Assembly: GCF_030010625.1 (NCBI RefSeq)
Contig: NZ_JASCXN010000044.1
Location: 1 to 52,979 of the forward strand
Source: Streptomyces sp. CC208A
GTDB lineage: Bacteria > Actinomycetota > Actinomycetes > Streptomycetales > Streptomycetaceae
DNA length: 52,979 nucleotides
Direction: 5' to 3'
The position numbers and the translations under genes were made by a program. Positions 32,021 through 40,227 of this stretch are shown piece after piece. The notes beneath the pieces were generated by a model. It was not told the origin of the DNA. It searched no databases and saw only the letters and a list, made by a program, of their open reading frames with translations. The first letter of the stretch is position 1. Every line of letters starts with the position of its first letter.

Positions 32021-33078
32021 CCCGGCGGCACGCCCGGGACCGGGCCACCGGCCGCATCGCGGTGGCGCTCGCCGCCGTCGGAGCCCTGACGGCGGGAATC
32101 GGCGTGTGGGCCGCCCTCACGGAGGACGACGGACGCTGCCTCCCGGACGCCCGGCTCGTGGCGCCCTGCGGGGCCTGGTGGGGCGCGTACATCCCGTACG
32201 ACGAGGACAGTTCGCTGACCCGGCCGGTGTACGCCTTCGAGGAGAAGATCGGCCGCAAGCTCGACCTGGTCTACACGTACCACGACATGTCCGGGAGCGA
32301 GGCCGACGGCGAACTGCTCACCCCCGACGAGGTCGAACTCGGCCGTGACCGGCTCCTGATGCTCGCCTGGGAGTCCACCGTCTGGACCGAGAAGCACCAC
32401 GCCAACTGGACCGAGAAACAGCTCGGCTGGAAGAACATCGCCTCCGGGCGGTACGACGCCGAGATCATCGACCCGCAGATCCGCCGCATCAAGGCGTACG
32501 GCAAGCGGGTCTTCCTCTCCTTCGACCAGGAGGCCGACTTCCGCATCCCGGAGGGTGCCGGAACCCCGGAGGAGTACGTGGCCGCCTACCGCCACCTGCA
32601 CGACCGCTTCCGCGAACTCGGCGCGACCAACGTGGTGTGGGTGTGGACCGTCTCCGGCTGGACCGACAACGCCGACACGATGAAGGCCCTCTACCCCGGC
32701 GATGCCTACGTCGACTGGATCGGCATGGACCAGTACAACTACTACCTCTGCCACAAGTCGCCCGACTGGCTGGACTTCGAGAAGAGCCAACGCCCGTCCT
32801 ACGACTGGCTCCGGAAGAACATCTCCGACCAGAAGCCCCTCATGCTCGCCGAGTTCGCCACCGCCCCCGACCCCCAGCGCCCCGAGCGGCAGCGCGACTG
32901 GTACGCGCGGATCCCCGAGGTCGCGCCGAACCTGCCGGAGGCCAAGGCGTACGTCCACTGGAACCGGGCCGTGCCGGGACCCGGCTGCGACCTCACCGTC
33001 GACTCGGGGCCGGGCCTTGAGGGTTACAAGGTGGCCGGTCAGGCGCCGTACTTCAAGCAGCCCTTGCCGCGCCGCTGA
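32017..33078 (+). CDS. GH26-like glycoside hydrolase, membrane-anchored
   Basis: The 353-residue protein has a single N-terminal membrane anchor or signal (GRIAVALAAVGALTAGIGVWAAL) and an extracytoplasmic TIM-barrel domain resembling glycosyl hydrolase family 26. E172 in VFLSFDQEADF is placed like the acid/base, and E279 in PLMLAEFATAP like the nucleophile. The AEYVAAYRHLHDRFRELGATNVVWVWTV-type block between them is typical (here EEYVAAYRHLHDRF). GH26 enzymes cut beta-mannan or related polymers. In a biosynthesis locus such an enzyme may trim or release the product. The GTG start overlaps the preceding stop by GTGA. Confidence 0.83.
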   Translation: MTRRHARDRATGRIAVALAAVGALTAGIGVWAALTEDDGRCLPDARLVAPCGAWWGAYIPYDEDSSLTRPVYAFEEKIGRKLDLVYTYHDMSGSEADGELLTPDEVELGRDRLLMLAWESTVWTEKHHANWTEKQLGWKNIASGRYDAEIIDPQIRRIKAYGKRVFLSFDQEADFRIPEGAGTPEEYVAAYRHLHDRFRELGATNVVWVWTVSGWTDNADTMKALYPGDAYVDWIGMDQYNYYLCHKSPDWLDFEKSQRPSYDWLRKNISDQKPLMLAEFATAPDPQRPERQRDWYARIPEVAPNLPEAKAYVHWNRAVPGPGCDLTVDSGPGLEGYKVAGQAPYFKQPLPRR

Positions 33079-33087
33079 ACGGGGGCC

Positions 33088-35157
33088 TCAGGGGCGTCGC
33101 AGGCCCCGGATCGCGTACGCCGCCATCGTGAGGCCGGTCAGGCCGAGGAGCATCGGGAGCGGGGCGGCGGCGAGGGGCTGCTGCGCCGCCCAGCCGGCCC
33201 ACACCAGGACCCACACCGCGCCGGCCGTCGCCCGGCCGCCCGCGCCGAGGATCCGCAGCAGCACCGCCGCCAGGAGCAGGCACAGGCCCTGCGCCGCCAC
33301 CGGCGCGAGCCACGACGCCGGGCCCGTGCCGAGAAGTTCGGCGCCCGGGCCCGCGGCCGGCGGCGGGAGCAGGCCGAGGAGCGGCGCGGCGGTGTGCAGG
33401 GCGAGGAAGGTGGCGAGCAGCACCGCCGCCGCGTACGGGCCGCGGAAGGCGCGTCGGCCGACCGCCGCGCCCTGGAGGGCGACAAGGGCCAGACCGGCCA
33501 CCAGCGCCGGCACCGGCAGCGCGGTGAGCAGGGCCGTACCGGAGAGCCGGGCCGCGTCGAGCGGTCCCGCGACCGCGAGCGGCAGCCAGAAGGCCAGGGC
33601 CGCGGCCCCGAGCAGCGCCCAGAGGGCGGGGGCCGACCAGTCCCGCGCGGGGGGCGGCGGTGTGCCGCGTACGGGGGCGCGCGGCCGGGGAACGTACACC
33701 GGGACGCCGAACGCGGGCGTCACCGTGTCGGTGGCACCGGCGGCCTGCCGCGCCCAGGTGGTGCCGTAGCCGTCGTCGTCGGGGGGCTGCACAGGGTCGG
33801 GGACCCCCGCGCCCCGCCCCTTCAGCACCGCCCGCAGCCCCGGCACGCACACCAGGGCCATCACCGTCATCCCGCCGAGCACCGCCATCCCGGCCCCGCC
33901 GATGCCGAACGGGCCGAGGAGGACGGCCGCGCCGCCGAGCACCAGGACGCACATGCCGCCCTGCACGACGGCGAGCATCCCGGTGCGGCCCTGGACGCGG
34001 AGCACCCCGATGTACAGCTCCACCGCGACCCGGGGGAGCGCCCCGGCGGCCAGCAGCCGCAGCACCAGGGAGCCGTTGTCGGCGTAGCCCTGGCCGAAGG
34101 GGGTGAGGATCAGCGGGGCGAAGAGGACGAGGACGAGGACGACGGGGACGAGCAGCAGCGTCATCCGGCGCAGCGCGCCCCGGACGCCCTCGGCGAGGGA
34201 CTCGGGGCTGTGGGAGGCGTGCGCGGTGAGCGAGGAGGCCATGTTGATGGCCATGAACTCCATGGTGCCGCCGACGGTGTACGCCGTGTAGAAGAAGGCG
34301 TTGTGCGCGGCGTCGAAGCGGACGGCGACCATGACCGGCAGCAGGCTGATCATGAGGAGGCTGAAGAGGGCGCCGACGGCGTCCCCGGCGACGAAACGGC
34401 CGATCTCGCGGTACGAGGGCGGCTCGCGGTCCCGGTCGGCGCGGGCCTGCCGGGGGATGAGCCGGCGGAAGACCAGCCAGCCGAGCGGGACCGTGGAGAG
34501 GGCGATCGCCGCCGCCCAGGAGACGAAGACGCCGAGGACGGGCAGGGCGGCGGCGAAGACGACGAGCAGCACCAGCTTGCCGACGGAGAAGACCGCGTTG
34601 CCGACCGGTACCCAGAAGGCCTTCCGCAGGCCGGTGAGGACGCCGTCCTGGAGGGTGAGCAGCGCCCAGCCGACGGAGGTGACGGTGAAGAAAAGGCCGG
34701 CGGAGAGGGTGCCGAGCGGGGCGTACGAGGGCCCCCACCAGTCCAGGGTGAGCAGGAAGATCCCGGAGGCGGCGGCCACCACCACCGTGGAGAGCAGGTA
34801 GAGGCGGGCCACGAGCGGGCCGGTGGCGCGGCCGGCCCGGGGGACGTAGCGGACGACCGCGCCGGAGAGGGTGGTCGCCGTGAGGGAGGCGAGCATCCGC
34901 TGGGCGGCGATGGCGGCGGAGCCCTGGCCGACGGCCTCCTCCGTGTAGTAGCGGGCGGCGACCAGCCAGAAGCCGAGACCGAGGGCGGCGGAGACGCCGG
35001 TGGAGAACATCAGGGCGTAGGCGTTGCGGAAGAGCGAGTCCCCGCCGCCGGACGAGTCCTCGACGTCGGCCTTCGCCTCCGAGGCACCGGCGCCGGGCAC
35101 CTCCGGGGCGTCCGGGGCCCCCGGCTCTGTGCCCCGTGCCCGTACGGTCTCGGTCAC
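33088..35157 (-). CDS. Polysaccharide flippase-like membrane protein (MOP superfamily)
   Basis: The 689-residue protein has an N-terminal disordered segment, about twelve to fourteen transmembrane helices of MOP/Wzx type (GDSLFRNAYALMFSTGVSAALG; GRFVAGDAVGALFSLLMISLLPVMV; LRLLAAGALPRVAVELYIGVLRV), a soluble linker (about 450-500) and a further hydrophobic C-terminal region of several helices (about 505-680). The extra helices make it longer than typical flippases of about 480 residues. The GTG at 35157 overlaps the aminotransferase stop by GTGA. A much longer open frame extends upstream but covers the aminotransferase gene and is spurious. It probably exports a lipid-linked glycan. Confidence 0.83.
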   Translation of the reverse strand: MTETVRARGTEPGAPDAPEVPGAGASEAKADVEDSSGGGDSLFRNAYALMFSTGVSAALGLGFWLVAARYYTEEAVGQGSAAIAAQRMLASLTATTLSGAVVRYVPRAGRATGPLVARLYLLSTVVVAAASGIFLLTLDWWGPSYAPLGTLSAGLFFTVTSVGWALLTLQDGVLTGLRKAFWVPVGNAVFSVGKLVLLVVFAAALPVLGVFVSWAAAIALSTVPLGWLVFRRLIPRQARADRDREPPSYREIGRFVAGDAVGALFSLLMISLLPVMVAVRFDAAHNAFFYTAYTVGGTMEFMAINMASSLTAHASHSPESLAEGVRGALRRMTLLLVPVVLVLVLFAPLILTPFGQGYADNGSLVLRLLAAGALPRVAVELYIGVLRVQGRTGMLAVVQGGMCVLVLGGAAVLLGPFGIGGAGMAVLGGMTVMALVCVPGLRAVLKGRGAGVPDPVQPPDDDGYGTTWARQAAGATDTVTPAFGVPVYVPRPRAPVRGTPPPPARDWSAPALWALLGAAALAFWLPLAVAGPLDAARLSGTALLTALPVPALVAGLALVALQGAAVGRRAFRGPYAAAVLLATFLALHTAAPLLGLLPPPAAGPGAELLGTGPASWLAPVAAQGLCLLLAAVLLRILGAGGRATAGAVWVLVWAGWAAQQPLAAAPLPMLLGLTGLTMAAYAIRGLRRP

Positions 35158-36353
35158 CGGGCGCCGCCGAGGGCGGGCGAGGGCGTGGCGGGCCGGGCGC
35201 CGGAGGCACGCAGGACGGCGAGGGCCTCGTCGGCGCGGCGCGGGTCCACCGGCAGGGCGTGCCGGGCGAACCAGGCGGCGGGCGCGGGGGCGGGGGAGGG
35301 GTCGGTGAACGCCTCCCCGGCGTAGGCGTCGAGCGGCGGGTCGTAGAGGTAGCCGACGGTGATCCGGCGCGCGGCGAGGGCGGCGACGGCGGCGTCCCGG
35401 TCCTCGACGAGGAGCGGCACCCGGAAGAGCGGCGGTACATCGCCGTCCTCGGGGAGACCCCGGGCGGAGTACTCGCTGGCGAGGAGGCGGGCGGTGCCGG
35501 CGCGGTGGGTGTCGAGGGCGGTGTCGAGGGCGGCGAACCTGCGGCGGGTGCGGGCGAGCCGGGCGGCGCCGGGGCGGAGCCGGTACGTGTGCATGTCGAC
35601 CCGGATCCAGGAGTGGAAGGGTTCGAGGGCGGGCGCCGCGTCGAGGGCCCGCCGCAGCTCCTCGGCGCGCAACGGCATCCGGATCCCGGGCCGTTCGTGC
35701 AGGCCGAGGGCGCGGAGCGCGGCGTGGGCGGGGCGTGCCAGGCGCAGGCCGCGGGCGGCGGACTCGGCGTACGGGCGGGCCAGGTAGGCGAGTTCTCGAG
35801 TGATCCTGGCCCGGTGGAGCAGTGCGTCCCGCTCGGCGGCGAGCCCGTCGCGCAGCCGGGGGTCGGCGACGGAGAGGAAGCCGCCGGTCTTGGCGCCGGT
35901 GTGCTTGGAGAGGCTGAAGACGGAGGCGTCGCCCCAGGCGCCGACCGGCCGGCCGCCGACGCCGGTGCCGATGGCGTGGGCGGCGTCCTCCAGGAGCGGG
36001 ATGCCGAGCCGGTCGCAGCGGGCGCGCAGAGCCGGTGCCGGGTCGGGGTTCCCGTACAGATTGGTGGTGAGGACGGCGGAGAGCCCGGACCAGACGGAGT
36101 CGGGGACGGCCGCCGGGTCGAGGGAGCCGTCCCTCGGGTCGAGCGGTGCCTGGACGGGACGCAGCCCGGCGGCGAGCACCACGAAGAAGATCACGTCGTC
36201 GTTGACGGGCGACATGAGCACCCGCCCGCCCGGCGCGCACCAGCGGCGCAGCGCGAGGTAGAGGCCGAAGCGGCACGAGGGCACGTAGAGGCAGGCGCGG
36301 CCCCCCAGCCGTGCGCGCATGCGTTCTTCGAGGTCCGCGTACGCAGAAACCAT
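35154..36353 (-). CDS. DegT/DnrJ/EryC1/StrS-family aminotransferase
   Basis: A 399-residue PLP enzyme of the sugar-aminotransferase family: CLYVPSCRFGLYLALRRWCAPGGRVLMSP, TTNLYGNPDPAPALRARCDRLGIPLLEDAAHAIGT and the PLP-lysine region GDASVFSLSKHTGAKTGGFL. Members normally aminate keto-sugars, giving amino-deoxy sugars for surface polymers or antibiotics. Catalytic features are retained though the N-terminal region is shortened. The ATG at 36353 has GGGGGAATC upstream. It forms an operon with the flippase on the minus strand, facing the plus-strand glycan genes. Confidence 0.83.
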   Translation of the reverse strand: MVSAYADLEERMRARLGGRACLYVPSCRFGLYLALRRWCAPGGRVLMSPVNDDVIFFVVLAAGLRPVQAPLDPRDGSLDPAAVPDSVWSGLSAVLTTNLYGNPDPAPALRARCDRLGIPLLEDAAHAIGTGVGGRPVGAWGDASVFSLSKHTGAKTGGFLSVADPRLRDGLAAERDALLHRARITRELAYLARPYAESAARGLRLARPAHAALRALGLHERPGIRMPLRAEELRRALDAAPALEPFHSWIRVDMHTYRLRPGAARLARTRRRFAALDTALDTHRAGTARLLASEYSARGLPEDGDVPPLFRVPLLVEDRDAAVAALAARRITVGYLYDPPLDAYAGEAFTDPSPAPAPAAWFARHALPVDPRRADEALAVLRASGARPATPSPALGGAR

Positions 36354-36454
36354 GTGATTCCCCCCTGAATCCACGGGCTCAATGTCGCCCATTCCGGACG
36401 GGCCGTCAACAACGCCACGCCTGGCGGACCTTCGCGCTCACGCTCCGACAGCGC

Positions 36455-36497
36455 GGAAGGGCCCGTCCGGGTCGAAGACCGTGAACGGGCCCTTTCC
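36455..36497 (-). terminator. Hairpin terminator after the sigma factor gene
   Basis: GGAAGGGCCCGT (36455-36466) pairs with ACGGGCCCTTTCC (36485-36497) with a single bulge around an 18-nt loop. It lies 65 bp past the sigma factor stop, upstream of the aminotransferase gene. Confidence 0.7.
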
Positions 36498-36561
36498 GTG
36501 GCCATCTTGGCGGCTCGCGGGAGCCGGTGGAGGGCATTCCGCCGGATCGCTCCGGCGGGGG

Positions 36562-37476
36562 TCATTCCTCCAGGGTGAGCCCGCGGCGGAGCCGGGCGAG
36601 GGTGCGGGAGAGCAGCCGGGAGACGTGCATCTGGGAGATGCCGAGTTCGGCGCCGATCTCCGACTGGGTGAGCCCGCTGACGAAGCGGAGCGACAGGATG
36701 AGCCGTTCGCGCTCGGGCAGCGAGGCGATCATCGGCTTGAGGGAGGCGATGTACTCGATGCCGGTCAGGCCGTGGTCCTCGTAGCCGAGCCGGTCGGCGA
36801 GGGTGGCCTCGTTCTGACCGTGGTCGTCGTCCTCGGTCTGGGCGTCGAGCGAGGTGGCCGTGTAGGCGTTGCTGGCGGCCATGCCCTCGACGACCTCGTC
36901 CTCGGAGAGGCCGAGTTCCTCGGCGAGTTCGGCCACGGTGGGTGCGCGGTCGAGCCGCTGGGAGAGGGCGTCGCCGGCCCTGGCGAGGTCGAGGCGGAGC
37001 TCCTGGAGCCGACGGGGGACGTGCACGGACCAGGAGGTGTCGCGGAAGAAGCGCTTGATCTCGCCGATGATCGTCGGCATCGCGAAGGTGGGGAACTCGA
37101 CGCCGCGGGCGAGTTCGAAGCGGTCGATGGCCTTGATGAGGCCGATCGTGCCGACCTGGACGATGTCCTCCATGGGTTCGCTGCGGGTGCCGAAGCGGGC
37201 GGCGGCGAAGCGGACCAGGGCCAGGTTCAGTTCGACGAGCGTGTTGCGGACGTACGCGTGCTCGTGGGTGCCCTCCTCCAGCTCGGCGAGCCGGCCGAAG
37301 AGCTCCTTCGACAGCGCCCGCGCGTCGGCCGGGGCGACCCGGTCGAGGGGCCCGTCGAGCGCCGGGGGGAGAGCGGGCGCCGGGGGCGGGGCGGGGGTGG
37401 GATCGGTGGTGGGACGGGGCAGGACTGATGTCGACGGCGCGCCGGGGGTGCGCGGGGCGTCGAGCCGGGGTGACAT
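36562..37476 (-). CDS. RNA polymerase sigma factor, SigB/SigF subfamily
   Basis: The 304-residue protein is a group 3 sigma factor with a Pro-rich N-terminus (about 1-50). Region 2 is NLALVRFAAARFGTRSEPMEDIVQVGTIGLIKAIDRFELARGVEFPTFAMPTIIGEIKRFFRDTSW-like (shown here by its ends only: EDIVQVGTIGLIKAIDRF and FPTFAMPTIIGEIKRFFRD). Region 3 is VPRRLQELRLDL; region 4 is LPERERLILSLRFVSGLTQ and GISQMHVSRLLSR. The ATG at 37476 has AGGAGGAGA upstream. It is divergent from a STAS antagonist and an anti-sigma kinase, the usual partner-switching set for stress or development. By recalled synteny it may be the S. coelicolor SigI orthologue. Confidence 0.93.
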   Translation of the reverse strand: MSPRLDAPRTPGAPSTSVLPRPTTDPTPAPPPAPALPPALDGPLDRVAPADARALSKELFGRLAELEEGTHEHAYVRNTLVELNLALVRFAAARFGTRSEPMEDIVQVGTIGLIKAIDRFELARGVEFPTFAMPTIIGEIKRFFRDTSWSVHVPRRLQELRLDLARAGDALSQRLDRAPTVAELAEELGLSEDEVVEGMAASNAYTATSLDAQTEDDDHGQNEATLADRLGYEDHGLTGIEYIASLKPMIASLPERERLILSLRFVSGLTQSEIGAELGISQMHVSRLLSRTLARLRRGLTLEE

Positions 37477-37684
37477 GCGTCTCCTCCTGGATGGATGTCC
37501 GGGTGCGGTTTGCGGCGCCTCCAAAGCCGGCTGGATCGGGTGTTCCTTCTAGCCCTACCTTCTGTCCGGTGATCGTTGCAAGTGGCAATAATCCGGTTCG
37601 TGTGCTTTTGCGGGGGGCTCGTGTGCACCGGAAGGGGCCTCGCTTGTAGGGTCTTCAGTCGAGGCGAGCTAGGAGGGATCGGTC

Positions 37685-38062
37685 ATGGACCGCCAGCACA
37701 TCGGCAGTGCGCAGCCCGCGCGGCTGCGGGTCGAGGCCAGGGCCGTGGCGGGCGGCGCCGAACTCCTCGTGCCGGTGGGTGAGCTCGATCACCACACCGC
37801 CGAACTGCTCCGCGCCCCGCTCGACGCGGCCCTCGACGCGGGTCGCGCGCGGCTCGTCGTCGACTGCGCGGAGCTCGGCTTCTGCGACTCGACCGGGCTC
37901 AACGTGCTCCTCGCGGCGCGGCTGCGGGCCGAGGCCGCCGACGGCGGGGTCCATCTGGTGGCCATGCGGCCCGCGGTGGCCCGGGTCTTCCGGATCACCG
38001 GCGCGGAGGCCGTCTTCACCGTGCACGAGACCCTCGCCACAGCCCTCCCCGGTTCCGGCTGA
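37685..38062 (+). CDS. STAS-domain anti-sigma factor antagonist
   Basis: A 125-residue STAS protein with LLVPVGELDHHTAELLRAPLDAAL, then LVVDCAELGFCDSTGLNVLLAA, where S69 is the phosphorylation site in the conserved D-S-T motif. In partner switching the unphosphorylated form captures the anti-sigma kinase and frees the sigma factor. The ATG at 37685 has AGGAGGGA upstream. It is followed 76 bp later by the kinase gene and is divergent from the sigma factor gene. Confidence 0.92.
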   Translation: MDRQHIGSAQPARLRVEARAVAGGAELLVPVGELDHHTAELLRAPLDAALDAGRARLVVDCAELGFCDSTGLNVLLAARLRAEAADGGVHLVAMRPAVARVFRITGAEAVFTVHETLATALPGSG

Positions 38063-38138
38063 CCCTCGGAAGGACCCCCGGCACCACCCTTCTCGTCCCT
38101 GCCCCTGCTGTCTCGTCGACCGGTGAGGTGAAGCACTG

Positions 38139-38558
38139 ATGGACCAGGCTTCCGAGGTGCGTACGCTCGCGCTCGGTGAGACCAGCGGCACCGTCCCGCT
38201 CGCCCGCGACTTCACCCGTACCGCCCTCACCGAGTGGGGCTGGCTGCCCGCCGCCACCGCCGACCGCCGGGCCGCCGCCGAGGACGTCCTGCTCGTCGTC
38301 TCCGAACTCGTCACCAACGCCTGCCTGCACGCCGAGGGCCCCGAGCGGCTCCGGGTGCTCCGCCTCGCCCGGACCATCCGCCTGGAGGTCACCGACCGCG
38401 GCGCCGGCCACCCCGCCCCCCGCACCCCGCACCGGGCCGGACGCCCCGGCGGGCACGGCATGTTCATCGTGCAGCGGCTCTGTCTCGACTGGGGCGTCCA
38501 GCGCGTCCCCGGTGCCCCCGGAAAGACGGTCTGGGCCGAACTCTCCTCCCCCGCCTGA
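38139..38558 (+). CDS. Anti-sigma factor, RsbW/HATPase-type serine kinase
   Basis: The 139-residue protein has a GHKL ATPase fold: N box VVSELVTNACLHA (E56, N60), G1 box EVTDRGAGHP and G2 box GRPGGHGMFIV. Such proteins bind and inhibit a SigB-type sigma factor and phosphorylate the STAS antagonist. The adjacent sigma factor and antagonist are the obvious partners. The short N-terminal segment and full set of ATP motifs suggest an active kinase. Confidence 0.92.
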   Translation: MDQASEVRTLALGETSGTVPLARDFTRTALTEWGWLPAATADRRAAAEDVLLVVSELVTNACLHAEGPERLRVLRLARTIRLEVTDRGAGHPAPRTPHRAGRPGGHGMFIVQRLCLDWGVQRVPGAPGKTVWAELSSPA

Positions 38559-38692
38559 CGGTTGCCCCTCCGCCCACCATGGGCGCAGGACTTTCACCGT
38601 CGCGCTTCTTCCCTCCGTACGGCCCCGGGCGTACCTTGACGCCCGATCTGAAAGACCGTCAGCAACGTGCGGTGAGCGGTGAGGGGTCGCGG

Positions 38693-39397
38693 GTGTCCAG
38701 GAAACCGAACCGGAGGAGGACGGCCGCCGTGCTCACGGCCGCCGTCGCGGTCTGGGGACCGGCCGGCCTGGCCGCCGCCCCGGCCGCCCACGCCGAGGTC
38801 GTCGACGTGAAGTACGCGTGCACGACGAAGATCGGCGACCGCGAGGCCGTCTCGCCCGTGGACATCACGGCCGAGAGGAAGGGCGACGCCTACGCGATCA
38901 CCATGACCTTCGACAAGGGCGTCTCCGACAGCCCCATCGAACTCCCCAAGGGCGTCATGACCCCCCGCGCCGACCTCGTCCTCGGCGGCGACGACGAGGG
39001 CACCGTCAAGGTGAAGGGCGTCCCCAACGCCGCCGCGATCCCGGCCTTCACCCCCATCCGGATCGGCACCCTCACCGGCACCTACACGCCGAAGCGCAAC
39101 GGCACGGTCACCTTCACCGCAGGACTGCTCACCGTCCACGCCCTCGGCATGGACGCCGCCGTCTGCAAGGCCGCGAACGACCCCGCGCCCTCCCTGGCCC
39201 TCACCGTCACCGGCCTCCCGGAGGAGGACGTGACCGAGGCCCTGCCCGGCGGCGAACTGCCGCGGACCGGCGGCCTCCCCACCGCCGCCGCGCTCGGCAC
39301 CCTCGGCGGCACCGTCGTCCTCGGCGGCGTCGGCGGCCTCCTCTGGCTCACCCGGCGCCCCCGCCCGGCCCGCCCGGCCCGCCCGGCCCGCCCATGA
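38693..39397 (+). CDS. Secreted cell-wall protein with LPxTG-type sorting signal
   Basis: The 234-residue protein has a signal peptide (RRRTAAVLTAAVAVWGPAGL ... AHA, cleavage near residue 34), one beta-rich domain (about 35-172), and a C-terminal sorting signal: LPRTG at 189-193, a hydrophobic stretch (AALGTLGGTVVLGGVGGLLWL) and a basic tail. It should be linked to peptidoglycan by a sortase. The domain recurs in the 41234-42625 product (compare GTVKVKGVPNAAAI with GTVKVTGAPNPTAL). The GTG at 38693 has GAGGGG upstream. Four secreted-protein genes follow one another with 4-bp overlaps; the function of the domain is unknown. Confidence 0.83.
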   Translation: MSRKPNRRRTAAVLTAAVAVWGPAGLAAAPAAHAEVVDVKYACTTKIGDREAVSPVDITAERKGDAYAITMTFDKGVSDSPIELPKGVMTPRADLVLGGDDEGTVKVKGVPNAAAIPAFTPIRIGTLTGTYTPKRNGTVTFTAGLLTVHALGMDAAVCKAANDPAPSLALTVTGLPEEDVTEALPGGELPRTGGLPTAAALGTLGGTVVLGGVGGLLWLTRRPRPARPARPARP

Positions 39398-40227
39398 TCA
39401 AGATCCGGTACGCGCTCCTCACCGCAGGCGTCCTCCTCGGCACGCTCGGCGCCGCGCCCCCCGCCGCCGCCCCGCCGTGGACCGCCGCCCCCGCCGCCGG
39501 ACGGCCGTACGCCTACCTGGAAGGTCCCGCCGGCAGCGTCCTGGAGGACACCCTCTCCGTCACCAACCCGGGCCCTCGCCCGCTCACCGTCACCCTCACC
39601 GGCGACGGGCCCGCCGCCGTCGCCTTCGCCGCCCGCACCGTCACCGTGCCCGCCCGCACCCGCGCCGACGTGCCCTTCGCCGTCACCGTCGCCGCCGGGA
39701 CCCCGCCCGGCGAGCACCGCGGCACGGTACGGGCCGCGGCCGGCGGCCGCCGGGCCGACGTCGACCTGCGGCTGAGGGTCAGCGGCCCCCGGCTCGCCGC
39801 CCTCACCGTCGAGGACGCCCGCGTCGACCGGGCCACCGGCACCCTCCACTACACCCTGGTCAACCGCGGCAGCACCGTCCTCGACCGCCCCCGGCTCGCC
39901 GTCCGCGCCGACGGCCTCCTCGGCACCGTCCTCGACCGCCCCGACCGCGCCCTGCCGCTCACCCTCCGCCCCGGCGAGCGCGCCGCCCGCACCGAGCCCT
40001 GGCCCGACCCGCCCGCCCTCGACTCCGTCACCGTCCGGCTCACCGCCACCGTCCCCGGCGCCGCCCCCGCCACCGCCGCCACCTCCGCCGTCTTCGCCTC
40101 CGCGTCCGCCCTCGCCGGTACGGCCGCCCTGCTGCTCGCGGCGGCGGGCGGAGCCGCGTACGGCATACGGCACAGGCGCCGGGGCCGGGTCCGGGGCCGG
40201 GTCCGTACGAAGGGAGCCCGCGCATGA
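39394..40227 (+). CDS. Secreted Ig-like protein with C-terminal membrane anchor
   Basis: A 277-residue protein with an N-terminal signal (YALLTAGVLLGTLGAAPPAAA), then two beta-sandwich stretches typical of NEW3/DUF916-like surface domains (DTLSVTNPGPRPLTVTLTGD; FAVTVAAGTPPGEHRGTVRAAAGGR; LHYTLVNRGSTVLDRPRLAVRADG), and a C-terminal helix (ALAGTAALLLAAAGGAAYGI) with an Arg-rich cytoplasmic end. It likely sits on the outer face of the membrane. ATG overlaps the previous stop by ATGA and its stop overlaps the next start the same way. Role unknown; may support the sortase-anchored neighbours. Confidence 0.75.
   Translation: MIKIRYALLTAGVLLGTLGAAPPAAAPPWTAAPAAGRPYAYLEGPAGSVLEDTLSVTNPGPRPLTVTLTGDGPAAVAFAARTVTVPARTRADVPFAVTVAAGTPPGEHRGTVRAAAGGRRADVDLRLRVSGPRLAALTVEDARVDRATGTLHYTLVNRGSTVLDRPRLAVRADGLLGTVLDRPDRALPLTLRPGERAARTEPWPDPPALDSVTVRLTATVPGAAPATAATSAVFASASALAGTAALLLAAAGGAAYGIRHRRRGRVRGRVRTKGARA

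Noticed and set aside
33088..36276. Possible fusion of flippase with an upstream domain
   Set aside because: The upstream part is an Arg/Pro-rich shadow of the aminotransferase gene; a GTGA overlap at 35154-35157 gives the real boundary.
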